In this document: piece after piece, positions 1 to 7,576 of the stretch
Layout of the letters: every line of letters begins with the position of its first letter
Position numbering within the stretch: the first letter of the stretch is position 1
Assembly (NCBI RefSeq): GCF_003057745.1
Contig: NZ_QBJD02000018.1
Span: 1-64,000, forward strand
Direction of reading: 5' to 3'
From: Enterobacter sp. RIT418
GTDB taxonomy: Bacteria; Pseudomonadota; Gammaproteobacteria; Enterobacterales; Enterobacteriaceae
DNA: 64,000 nt
Program-made: the position numbers and the translations under genes
The notes under the pieces: model-generated
What the model was told of the DNA's origin: nothing
Database searches by the model: none
The model's input: only the letters and a program-made list of their open reading frames with translations

Positions 1-49
1 GAAGAATTACCTCATTACAAAATCAATATTAAAAAAGAGAGTTATACTA

Positions 50-1038
50 ATGAAACCGTCAATAATTGCCGGTGTGATTGCTATTGTTCTTTCTTCAAAT
101 GTCGATGCTGTAGAGTATATTGATAACGCTGGTACTGGTGATAATGCTTCTACTGTCATTGGTGAAGAAGATAATGCTTCAACTATCACAGCTTCAAATA
201 ATGCGGGTGCAATTGAAAGTGATAATGCAAGCACTGGTTACAATGAAACATCCACTGAGGGTAAAGGTATTGATGATAACGCCAGCACAGGCTACAACGA
301 GACATCTACAGAAGGTAAAGGTGTGTGGGTGATAACGCTTCTACAGGTGAAAGTGATAATGCTTCTGTAGGTGATAAAGATGTTGTTATAGGAAGCGGAG
401 ATAACGCCTCTACTTCTACTACTGTAAGCCAAAGTGTAAACAATTACGGCGTTAAAACTAATTCTGCTGGCGTACCAGTAGATAAAACACCCTCTTCTAC
501 GCCGTCTAACACATCAGTTACTACGGCTGGCGCATCACATCTTGATAGCAACATAACATATCAGGAACGTGAAGCAGCAAAACAAAAAGAATTGCTTAAC
601 CAGTTATAAGCACGAGTTGATAACGGGAAAGATGGCGTAAACGGCGTGAATGGTAAGGATGGTGTGAGCACTACCGTAGTAGATCATGAATCACAAGCCG
701 CTATTCTGTCGCATAGCCATAGCATCAGCACCATGCAAGCACATCAAGAATCATTTGAGCAAAGCACTAACAATCACTTTGCATCAATTGAGAAACAGCA
801 GGATGCAGATCGCAAAGAGTACAGAGCGGGTATTGCTGGTGTAGGCGCTATTGCTGGCTTGCATTACGTTGAAGCTGATAACTCTGTAGCTATCGGTGCT
901 GCAAACTTCCGGGATCAGCAAGGCTATGCTTTGGGCTATCGTCATAAGTTCTCTGATAACGCCGCTGCTACTATCTCTGCTGCTGGTACAACTAATGATG
1001 ATGAAGTTATAGCTGTGAGTGCTGCAATAGGCTGGTGA
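50..1038 (+). pseudogene. Disrupted trimeric-autotransporter-like adhesin (YadA-type anchor) with DNAST repeats
   Basis: Three pieces read as one surface protein. The first starts at ATG 50 behind a GAGAG-type ribosome site and has a signal peptide (MKPSIIAGVIAIVLSSNVDA), then Asn/Ser/Thr-rich DNAST repeats. The frame breaks at a GTGTGT run (321-326): two extra bases shift reading from frame 2 to frame 1. Frame 1 continues with further DNAST repeats to an in-frame TAA at 607-609, then resumes at 610 as ARVDNGKDGVNG and ends at 1038. The last 70 or so residues (RAGIAGVGAIAGLHYVEADN to the terminal Trp) have the pattern of a YadA anchor: short alpha stretch, four amphipathic strands, final aromatic residue. 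Prophages of E. coli carry comparable Eib adhesins, which fits the AT-rich phage-like surroundings. As read, the gene cannot make a full protein unless frame slippage and stop readthrough both occur. The TAA could derive from CAA by a single C-to-T change. Confidence 0.6.
221..322 (+). repeat. Imperfect tandem repeat coding for DNASTGYNETSTEGKG twice
   Basis: Two 48-base units (221-268 and 275-322), separated by the codons ATT GAT, encode the identical 16 residues DNASTGYNETSTEGKG. The DNA of the two units differs at nine codons, always synonymously (AAT/AAC, GCA/GCC, ACT/ACA, GGT/GGC, AAT/AAC, GAA/GAG, TCC/TCT, ACT/ACA, GAG/GAA). Shorter DNAST units flank the pair on both sides. Confidence 0.85.
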
Positions 1039-1052
1039 TAGTTTTTAATTCT

Positions 1053-1078
1053 ATGCCCTTTAATTAGGGCATTTTATT
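1053..1078 (+). terminator. Rho-independent terminator after the adhesin remnant
   Basis: ATGCCCT (1053-1059) pairs with AGGGCAT (1066-1072) across a TTAATT loop and is followed by a T-rich run. It lies 15 bases after the adhesin stop codon. Confidence 0.75.
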
Positions 1079-1562
1079 AAGCACTATTGAGAATGTGATT
1101 ACAGGTTATCCACTGTTCCTATCTAAGAATCTGAATTTTCTGGTTCTACAGTGATTTTTGAATTATCATCGTCGGATATGTTTGATTTGAAGAGGATGAT
1201 GAATAATTCATGATATAAGAGGATGTAAAGAAAGAGGTTATTTAGCTTCCCTTTGACTAATGTGGTGGTTTGTTGAAGTTTGTCATTACTAGATAGCCTC
1301 TTTCTCTATAAGATATAACATGATTAAATATATTATATTAAGCGCCCTACTTTATCTAATCTGCATTTCTTTGGGTTTTATTGCAGGAATTGAGTATTCT
1401 GACATGAGTTATGATGTATGCAGTGATGTTATCATTAAGTGATGAAACTAAGCTATCAAGATAAACCATACAAGATATGGTTTTTAAGCCTTTCCCCTTC
1501 CTTTTCATAAACCCCTAGATTAAAATTAGAACAACATATCATAGTTGAGGGGTGTAAACGTC
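1079..1562. other. AT-rich intergenic stretch upstream of the HNH gene
   Basis: Nearly 500 bases without a clear gene. It contains one possible 40-residue ORF (1320-1442, listed separately). I see no tRNA, no IS end and no clear sigma-70 promoter that I would defend. Confidence 0.5.
1320..1442 (+). CDS. Possible 40-residue membrane peptide
   Basis: ATG 1320 to TGA 1442. The first 25 residues (MIKYIILSALLYLICISLGF and on) form one hydrophobic segment with an N-terminal lysine; the tail is short and contains two acidic residues and a Cys. The ribosome site (AAGATATAAC before the ATG) is weak. It lies alone in an AT-rich gap, where short hydrophobic ORFs arise easily by chance, so it is listed only as possible. 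Not recognised as any family. Confidence 0.25.
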   Translation: MIKYIILSALLYLICISLGFIAGIEYSDMSYDVCSDVIIK

Positions 1563-2891
1563 ATGGCTAAGGCACAGCTAACACGCATGGAGGCAATCAG
1601 AGCACATGCAAAAGCTTTACGTGAAGGTTTGCCCCCTGATCCACATGTTATAGCTGTATTGAATGCTACAGATAGTGGTTTGCCTTTTGATGGAGGTAAG
1701 AAGCCAACTAGATCAACATCGCATAACACCGTAAAACCTGTATCTAGTCGTGATATATCAATTACAGTTAATAAAAAACAGCCCAAGAAAAATAGAGTTG
1801 TTGCTGAAGGTCATATTAAATATACATATAATAATGATTACGTAGGTAAAAGAAAGCGCGTTAAAGCATTAAAAAATTCAAGTCTATACACACCTAAAAC
1901 CCCTATCAAACATATTCAAGCAGGGGAATCAGGACTAACAGCTATGAATCTTGTTAAATGCCCTGCCTGCTCTATATTCATTAAAGCCGATGCTCTTGAT
2001 CATCATATGCAACATAATCATAAAAATTATGTTGTAAAACGTGTATTAGAGCCAAAAGAAATTATTGATGTAAGTCATATCATCGATGATATTAAAGCTG
2101 AAAGTAAAGAATCCAATAAAGCAGATAATACTAAAGTAATTGTTGAAAAAGCAAAAGAACCTATTAAAACAGAAGAAAAGAAAAAACGTTATTTCAATAA
2201 AGATGTTTATCGTAAAGCTATTCTTAAAATGACGCAAAGCGACGCATGGAAGTTAGCGACGGATGAAGAAAGATGTATTGCTTTTCTAACTAAAGATTTC
2301 GGCGATTCTATCGAGACTCATTTACATCCAATTACTACAGGCAGCGTATACAGTGTTTTAGAAGCTGCTGAGGTAATAACAGCCCCTTTAGAAGAACCTG
2401 TAGAACCTGCAAAACCTATAAAAATCAAAGAAAGCTTAGAAGCCTTAGCCCAAGAATTTCCGCTAGATAACGTGGTTGACGTGAAAGCTACAGGGCGCGT
2501 AATTGAAATTACACATAAAGCTAGATCCGCTAGCGATCAAGCAAGCTTTAGAAAGCGTGTGTTAGCTAATTTTAAGGGGAAATGTGCTGTAACTGGTTAC
2601 GCTCTTCCGGTACTTGAAGCTGCACACATTGAAAACATGTGTGAAGGGCAAGATATGAGTACAAACAATGGATTAGCCTTAGAACCAACTTTACACCGTT
2701 TGCTAGATGCTGGTTTGATGGGGATTGATCCTAACGGATTAACGATTCACTTTGCTGTTGAATGTTTCCATAAGGAAGCTTTTGAAGGTAAAACACTACA
2801 ACCACACATTGTTAAACTTGATACAAACAAATTGTTAGTTAAGTGGAAAGAGTTTTTAACTAATTTAGAGAATAGTAATAATGAAAGGTAA
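1563..2891 (+). CDS. HNH nuclease-like protein with an internal zinc-knuckle-like motif
   Basis: 442 residues from ATG 1563, chosen over TTG 1545 because GAGGGG at 1547-1552 sits at ribosome-site distance from it. The C-terminal ~110 residues carry an HNH_2-type core: FRKRVLANFKGKCAVTGYA, then LEAAHIENM with His355, NNGLAL with Asn369, and LH with His378, followed by DAGLMGID. Near the middle is CPACSIFIKADALDHHMQHNH (Cys133, Cys136, His147/148, His151/153), which looks like a CxxC...HxxxH zinc knuckle. Between the two lies a long Lys/Glu-rich, probably flexible stretch (about 165-285). The N-terminus (MAKAQLTRMEAIRAHAKALR) is basic and may be helical. The next gene overlaps its last 11 bases. 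HNH_2 proteins occur in restriction-like systems, phages and toxins; nothing here shows which. Low-GC codon use contrasts with the genes beyond 4.4 kb, suggesting acquisition by transfer. Confidence 0.65.
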   Translation: MAKAQLTRMEAIRAHAKALREGLPPDPHVIAVLNATDSGLPFDGGKKPTRSTSHNTVKPVSSRDISITVNKKQPKKNRVVAEGHIKYTYNNDYVGKRKRVKALKNSSLYTPKTPIKHIQAGESGLTAMNLVKCPACSIFIKADALDHHMQHNHKNYVVKRVLEPKEIIDVSHIIDDIKAESKESNKADNTKVIVEKAKEPIKTEEKKKRYFNKDVYRKAILKMTQSDAWKLATDEERCIAFLTKDFGDSIETHLHPITTGSVYSVLEAAEVITAPLEEPVEPAKPIKIKESLEALAQEFPLDNVVDVKATGRVIEITHKARSASDQASFRKRVLANFKGKCAVTGYALPVLEAAHIENMCEGQDMSTNNGLALEPTLHRLLDAGLMGIDPNGLTIHFAVECFHKEAFEGKTLQPHIVKLDTNKLLVKWKEFLTNLENSNNER

Positions 2892-3078
2892 ATTAATTAA
2901 CGCTTTCAAAAAAGTGAATGAAGTGCTTGTTGATTTCTGGGGTTACATTGCAGCTATGGCTTTTATTCTTAAAGCTTTTGAACACACTGATAAGCCTGTA
3001 CACCCTTTAACATATTTTGCTATATACGTTGCTGTACAGAAATTTGTAGCCATTTGTATAAAGTATAAGATTATTTAA
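2881..3078 (+). CDS. Small membrane protein overlapping the HNH gene
   Basis: 65 residues. The ATG (2881) lies inside the end of the HNH gene (11-base overlap), so the two are probably co-translated. A basic amphipathic N-terminus (MKGKLINAFKKVNEVLVDF) is followed by WGYIAAMAFILKAF and, after a short polar turn with TDKPVHP, by LTYFAIYVAVQKFVAICIKY: probably one or two membrane helices. It could be a phage holin, an immunity partner for the HNH protein, or a membrane anchor; sequence alone does not decide. Not recognised as a named family. Confidence 0.5.
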   Translation: MKGKLINAFKKVNEVLVDFWGYIAAMAFILKAFEHTDKPVHPLTYFAIYVAVQKFVAICIKYKII

Positions 3079-3312
3079 ATAAACATCAATTTTATAGAGA
3101 TAATCGTAATATATATTCCTGTATGGGCTACTACATTGATAGTTATTGCGTTTGCATTTTTCATTATAAAAATGAAATTTCAAATCATTAAGTTAAACGT
3201 GAAGACTTTAGAGCTTCAAAGTAAATATAAAAGAGAACATTCTAACTTAGAATACACAGTGCAGTTACGTACCATGCGAATAGCTCTTAAAGGTATTGTC
3301 GTCACATTCTAA
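3079..3312 (+). pseudogene. Membrane/coiled-coil ORF without an ordinary start codon
   Basis: The frame opens directly after the TAA (3076-3078) of the preceding gene and in the same frame, and runs to TAA 3310-3312. It reads a hydrophobic helix (IYIPVWATTLIVIAFAFFII) followed by a Lys/Gln/Glu-rich helix (KLNVKTLELQSKYKREH), a layout seen in phage inner-membrane spanins and similar small proteins. There is no ATG or GTG before the helix; the first usual start, TTG 3136, would cut the helix. An ATA or ATT start, or stop readthrough from the upstream gene, would be needed. The last 48 bases lie antisense to the truncated integrase, so its C-terminus probably comes from the junction, not from the original gene. 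Confidence 0.3.
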
Positions 3313-3858
3313 GCGTTCTTTAACGCTCATTTTGTTGTATGGCGGTTTACGTGCATCTGGTAGCCCTTCAATAAACTCCATTACACGATCCATTACCTTA
3401 CGGGTAATCTCATATACATTGAAATCATGACCCAATAAGGCTAAGAGAGCTTCAAAAGAACGTTCATTCTTCTTAGCCTGTTCGACGTTCCAACCTTCAC
3501 CTTTATCAACTTTGTATTGTTTAAAATGTTTCAAGGATTCACCGAGGGATAAGTATTTGACGTTAACTACAGGCTTGTGAACCACCTGAGCAACGTTAGA
3601 GGGAACCACGATAAAGGGAGAAGTATTAACTTCACCTACTTTGAGTAAATCATCTATTAAGGTGTTTAATCCTTTTAATGTCAAAGTACCCTTTTTGAAT
3701 CGCAGTATTTGAGGTGTGATGATGACTATAAGTTCAGACGCTTCACGGAAACTATCAGTGAGTAAAGACTTACGGAAAGGTGCGCTATCCGGTAGCCATA
3801 CCTGAACATAATAGACGCCAGATCTTTGGAAGGAGTAGCGTAAAGTTTGCTTGTTCAC
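3265..3858 (-). pseudogene. Truncated phage-type integrase (N-terminal part only)
   Basis: 197 residues from GTG 3858 (AGGA ten bases upstream). The N-terminus YYVQVWLPDSAPFRKSLLTDSF matches the arm-type start of many phage tyrosine integrases (DUF6538-like), followed by a helical region (about 105-175, LSLGESLKHFKQYKVDKGEG) like the SAM-like core-binding domain. The whole catalytic domain with the R-H-R-Y residues is missing: the frame stops at 3265, and the DNA beyond reads on the other strand as a different gene. This is therefore an inactive remnant and marks one edge of the AT-rich island. Integrase genes usually start close to their attachment site, so an att site, if any remains, should lie between 3859 and about 4200. 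Confidence 0.6.
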
Positions 3859-4390
3859 CTAGTACAATTCCTATTACAGCAAGGATTAGAAATTGTGTAA
3901 GTGATTAATTTAAATAGAGATTAAAAAATCTACGTTGGCATTATCCAGATCAGATAATACGGGTATTTCTCAGCCTTCATTTAAGAAGGGCACCCCGAGT
4001 CAATTGTTGACCATTTGTAGAGTAATACCCTGCTCTTTGCAAGCCCTTATTTCATTCGTTATATTTACTCTTTTATTCTGTGGATATTCTGACCCCTCTC
4101 TATTCCGAATGAAAACGGGTCATATATCTTTCGAAAACCAGTCAATCAATATATTGATTTATATGAATTTTTATATTATACAAGATTAATCCCAAGCCAA
4201 ACAAATCACAAATTTTAGTGATCTGCATCAAGATCTTATTAATGAATCAGAGGGATAGTAACGCCACTTAATTACTCCATATTCTATAAATACGCAGCCG
4301 CAATGGTTGTCTTTATCTATGAGTAGAATCTGCCATTTATTTAAAATGGCTGGCGTAATTAAGCCCATATAAATTATAGAGATGATAGCA
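3859..4390. other. AT-rich gap between integrase remnant and YadA-like gene
   Basis: About 530 bases with no convincing gene. It contains a short palindrome (AATAC-GG-GTATT, 3956-3967). No tRNA or tmRNA 3' end is visible, so the integration target is not identified. The shift from AT-rich to GC-rich DNA takes place just to the right of this gap. Confidence 0.5.
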
Positions 4391-5389
4391 ATGTTACAAA
4401 CCAATAAGGCCATAATTATTATGGCTTCTTTTAGTGCGTTCAGTGTAAACGCTTCCACTCCGGCTTCGGACGTTTCGCTCAATTCGGGCGGCAATGTCGA
4501 AATAGCCATTGATCAGCTTGCAGGTCAACTTTCCGGCCTGTCGAGCGACGTCTATAGCGCTGGGCAAACCGATAAACGCCACGATCTGCAGATCTCAATT
4601 GCGCAGGATACGGCTAACGACGCCAGCACCAAAGCGAACGTCGCGCAGCTTAACGCCAGACTGGCCGGTGCTGCGGCTGCTGGGGCGGACAAAACGGCCC
4701 ACACGGCGCTGGCCGCGGCGGGAAATGCGCAAATCACCGCCGACCTGAACGGTAAAAACATACATGCTAATACCACCAGCATTCTGACGAACGTTGCGGA
4801 CATCGCTGAAAATAAAAAATCAATCAGCGCCAACACCAGCGCGATAGACGGAAAGGTCGATAAGAGTACGTTTCAGGCGGACCGCGATCGTCAGGATAAG
4901 GCGACTCAGAGCGCGGCTGATAAGGCGAACCAGGCGTATAGCAAAGGCGCTTACGCGCAGCAGCTGGCGGTGGATGCACAAACCGTAGCCACCGCTAACC
5001 GGGCAGCCCTGGCGCGCGTGCAGTCCCGCAGCCGGGCCAACAGCGATGCGCTGCAGGCGCAGGCGGGCCAGCTGCAGAATCATGAAGAACGTATTACCTC
5101 TCTGGAGGGGGCGACCAACGCGCAGTTTGGCGCCCTGAAAAATGAGGTTGAGGAGAACCAAAAAGAGGCCCGAAGCGGCTCGGCGGCGGCCGTCGCGATT
5201 GCCTCTATGCCGCAGGTCGAGCAGGCGCAAACGGTGATGTTTTCCGCCGGGGCGGGCACCTTTAAAAGCGAATCTGCGGTGAGCGTCGGCGCCTCTTTCC
5301 ATGCCGGAAACGCCATCGTCAAAACAGGATTCAGTACCACGACCAACGATGACTTTGCCGTGGGTGCGGGCGTCGGGGTTGGGTTCTGA
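4391..5389 (+). CDS. Short trimeric autotransporter adhesin (YadA-like)
   Basis: 332 residues from ATG 4391; an upstream ATG at 4382 adds three residues but sits on the GAG ribosome site. Signal peptide MLQTNKAIIIMASFSAFSVN, cut near NAS/TPA. Then a passenger made almost entirely of Ala/Asn/Gln/Ser/Thr heptads (about 30-255; for example NTTSILTNVADIAENKKSIS), typical of a trimeric coiled-coil stalk. The last 70 residues are a YadA anchor: a helix with NEVEENQKEARSGSAAAVAI, then MFSAGAGTF, AVSVGASFHA, AIVKTGFSTT and FAVGAGVGVGF, ending in Phe. It should be exported by Sec and inserted in the outer membrane as a trimer. No separate globular head is visible, so a binding target cannot be named. 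A lipoprotein gene follows 80 bases downstream. Much richer in GC than the DNA to its left. Confidence 0.8.
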   Translation: MLQTNKAIIIMASFSAFSVNASTPASDVSLNSGGNVEIAIDQLAGQLSGLSSDVYSAGQTDKRHDLQISIAQDTANDASTKANVAQLNARLAGAAAAGADKTAHTALAAAGNAQITADLNGKNIHANTTSILTNVADIAENKKSISANTSAIDGKVDKSTFQADRDRQDKATQSAADKANQAYSKGAYAQQLAVDAQTVATANRAALARVQSRSRANSDALQAQAGQLQNHEERITSLEGATNAQFGALKNEVEENQKEARSGSAAAVAIASMPQVEQAQTVMFSAGAGTFKSESAVSVGASFHAGNAIVKTGFSTTTNDDFAVGAGVGVGF

Positions 5390-5469
5390 TCGTTAATACG
5401 ATAAGCACCGATTAATTACCGATTTAAACGGCGGTATTAATCTTTACGCTTTTAAATAGCAGGAAATAT

Positions 5470-5838
5470 ATGAACAAGTGGTTAACCGCATTATTTTTTA
5501 TCCTGACGCTCTCGGGCTGCTCACACCGCGCCCTTAGCGAAGGCGAACGTGCCGCAATGCTGCAGGCCTCTGAGAAACAGGCGCTGGAAAATGCCCGGGC
5601 GCAATATCCGGTACAAAAAGCGCAGGCGGCTAAAAAAGCGTTCATAAAGCATTACGATAATATGGAAATTAAGCGCGGCAGCGACGGTATCTTAACCGTA
5701 GACGGCAAGCCAGCCGCGGTGATTGAAACCACGGAAAGCGCGACCGTTTACAGCCAGGGGATTTTCGACATCATTGTTTACAAAAGCGGCAAAGTGGCCG
5801 TAAACAAGAACGGCGTTTTCGATGGCTTTGCCCGGTAG
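5470..5838 (+). CDS. Small lipoprotein next to the trimeric autotransporter
   Basis: 122 residues. Lipoprotein signal peptide MNKWLTALFFILTLSGC with the lipobox LSGC; residue +2 is Ser, compatible with outer-membrane sorting. The mature part has a charged helical segment (ALSEGERAAMLQASEKQALE) and a C-terminal beta-rich part (ILTVDGKPAAVIE, VYSQGIFDIIVYKSGKVAVN). It follows the YadA-like gene by 80 bases on the same strand and is closed by a strong terminator, so the two are likely one unit. Some trimeric autotransporters have a partner lipoprotein or periplasmic factor (SadB for SadA, TpgA for AtaA); this one is not recognisably either. Role inferred only from position. Confidence 0.65.
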   Translation: MNKWLTALFFILTLSGCSHRALSEGERAAMLQASEKQALENARAQYPVQKAQAAKKAFIKHYDNMEIKRGSDGILTVDGKPAAVIETTESATVYSQGIFDIIVYKSGKVAVNKNGVFDGFAR

Positions 5839-5851
5839 TTGATCTTATAAA

Positions 5852-5890
5852 CAGCGCGTTAAGGGACTAACGCGCTGCTGCCCCTTTTTT
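5852..5890 (+). terminator. Terminator after the lipoprotein gene
   Basis: CAGCGCGTTA (5852-5861) and TAACGCGCTG (5868-5877) form a perfect 10-pair stem with a six-base loop; a T6 run follows after CTGCCCC. Confidence 0.8.
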
Positions 5891-6181
5891 ACCCGCGATT
5901 TCCCCCGCTTCGCTGGGCCTTTTATTGATTATTTTTGTAACAAACTACGCCCCGACTTCACCGCGCAATTGACTGTTTTTATTCAATGATATTTCTCCAG
6001 ATTTCACGCGCTTCATGGTGGGGTGCGGTTCCTTTACGTTTGTCATAAAACCGCAAACAAATTAACCATTGAGCCCAACCTCAAAAGGCTCTATATTGGC
6101 GGCGTTTTTTCAGGCCCCATCTATTTTTTATACTATTTATTCAATCGTGGCGCATAGCGAAGCCGCGGTTGTAGGAGAGAT
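5891..6181 (+). promoter_or_regulatory. Leader region of dat-ddc with a possible -10 box
   Basis: Non-coding, AT-rich. TATACT at 6129-6134 is the best -10 candidate; the -35 position is only T-rich, so an activator may be needed. GCGGTT and AACCGC at about 6024-6055 form a loose inverted repeat that could be a binding site. AGGAG at 6173-6177 is the ribosome site of dat. Confidence 0.3.
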
Positions 6182-7558
6182 ATGATGACGGATAAAGTCC
6201 GTATTGACACTGTAGATGCCCACAAAAGCAACGAAACCTATCTGGCCCGTCAGGCCGAGTTTGAATCTAACGTCAGGAGTTATCCGCGCAAGCTGCCTTT
6301 AGCGATTACCAAAGCAGAAGGCGTGTGGATCACCGATGCAGATAATAAAGAATACCTTGACTGTTTAGCCGGCGCAGGCACCCTCGCGCTGGGCCACAAT
6401 CATCCTGATGTGCTGAAAAGCATCCAAAATGTCATTACCAGCGGCTTGCCGTTACATACCCTCGATTTGACTACGCCGTTGAAAGACGCGTTTTCCGAAT
6501 ATCTGCTCTCTCTGCTGCCAGGCCAGGGCAAAGAGTATTGCCTGCAGTTCACCGGCCCATCCGGCGCTGACGCCGTTGAAGCCGCGCTGAAGCTGGCGAA
6601 AAAAGTCACCGGCCGCAGCGGGATTATCAGCTTCTCCGGCGGCTACCACGGCATGACCCACGGCGCGCTGTCCGTGACCGGCAACCTGTCTCCGAAAGAA
6701 GCGGTTGACGGCATGATGCCAGAAGTCCAGTTTATGCCTTACCCGCACGAGTACCGCTGCCCGCTGGGCATCGGCGGCGAAGCGGGCGTGAAGGCGCTGA
6801 CCTACTACTTCGATAACCTGATCAACGACGTTGAAAGCGGCGTGCGTAAACCTGCCGCGGTGATCCTGGAAGCGGTTCAGGGCGAAGGCGGCGTGAACCC
6901 GGCTCCGGCCGAATGGCTGCAGCGCATCCGTAAAGTGACGCAGGAACACGGCATCCTGCTGATCCTTGACGAAGTGCAGGCGGGCTTTGCGCGCACCGGT
7001 AAATTCTTCGCCTTCGAACACGCGGGCATTGAGCCAGACATCATCGTGATGTCCAAAGCCGTCGGCGGCGGTCTGCCGCTGGCAGTACTGGGCATCAAAA
7101 AGCAGTTCGACGCATGGGCGCCTGGCCACCACACCGGCACCTTCCGCGGCAACCAACTGGCGATGGCAACCGGCCTGACCACGCTGAAAATCCTGAAAGA
7201 CCAGAACATCGCGGGCAAAGTGGCCGCACAGGGCGAATGGCTGAAAGGCCAGCTGAAAGAGATGGCGAAACGCTATCCGGTTATCGGCCACGTTCGCGGT
7301 CTGGGCATGATGATCGGCATTGAAATCGTGAAGCCAAACGAAGCGGCTGATCATATGGGCTGCTTCCCTGGCGACGGCGAGCTGTCTGCCCTGATCCAGA
7401 AGAAGTGCTTCGAAAACGGTCTGATTCTGGAGCGCGGCGGCCGTAACGGTATCGTTCTGCGCCTGCTGCCGTCCCTGCTGATTAGCGACGACGAGCTGAA
7501 GATCTTCCTGGATAAATTCGAGCAGGCGCTGCTTGCTGCGGGCGTTCGCCCGGCGTAA
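6182..7558 (+). CDS. dat: Diaminobutyrate--2-oxoglutarate transaminase
   Basis: 458 residues; class III PLP aminotransferase that converts aspartate semialdehyde and glutamate to L-2,4-diaminobutyrate. Visible features: [10 protein letters not shown] near the N-terminus, the PLP phosphate segment [20 protein letters not shown], Asp263 in [14 protein letters not shown] (pyridine-nitrogen contact), and the Schiff-base Lys292 in [15 protein letters not shown]. Length agrees with Acinetobacter and Enterobacter Dat (about 456). AGGAG fits either ATG 6182 or ATG 6185. Directly followed, 18 bases on, by ddc; the pair forms the two-step route to 1,3-diaminopropane. A GABA-type aminotransferase would look similar in the fold, but the ddc neighbour settles the call. 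Confidence 0.93.
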   Translation: MMTDKVRIDTVDAHKSNETYLARQAEFESNVRSYPRKLPLAITKAEGVWITDADNKEYLDCLAGAGTLALGHNHPDVLKSIQNVITSGLPLHTLDLTTPLKDAFSEYLLSLLPGQGKEYCLQFTGPSGADAVEAALKLAKKVTGRSGIISFSGGYHGMTHGALSVTGNLSPKEAVDGMMPEVQFMPYPHEYRCPLGIGGEAGVKALTYYFDNLINDVESGVRKPAAVILEAVQGEGGVNPAPAEWLQRIRKVTQEHGILLILDEVQAGFARTGKFFAFEHAGIEPDIIVMSKAVGGGLPLAVLGIKKQFDAWAPGHHTGTFRGNQLAMATGLTTLKILKDQNIAGKVAAQGEWLKGQLKEMAKRYPVIGHVRGLGMMIGIEIVKPNEAADHMGCFPGDGELSALIQKKCFENGLILERGGRNGIVLRLLPSLLISDDELKIFLDKFEQALLAAGVRPA

Positions 7559-7576
7559 CCGGAGTTGTTGATTACG

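Noticed and set aside
600..645. Programmed stop readthrough at TAA 607
   Set aside because: TAA followed by GCA is not a known efficient readthrough context, and a frame slip would be needed too; mutation is simpler.
3935..4189. 84-codon ORF in the gap after the integrase remnant
   Set aside because: No ribosome site, no domain, mixed composition; start lacks context.
4228..4509. 93-codon ORF antisense to the YadA-like gene start
   Set aside because: Overlaps a signal peptide with good coding evidence on the other strand.
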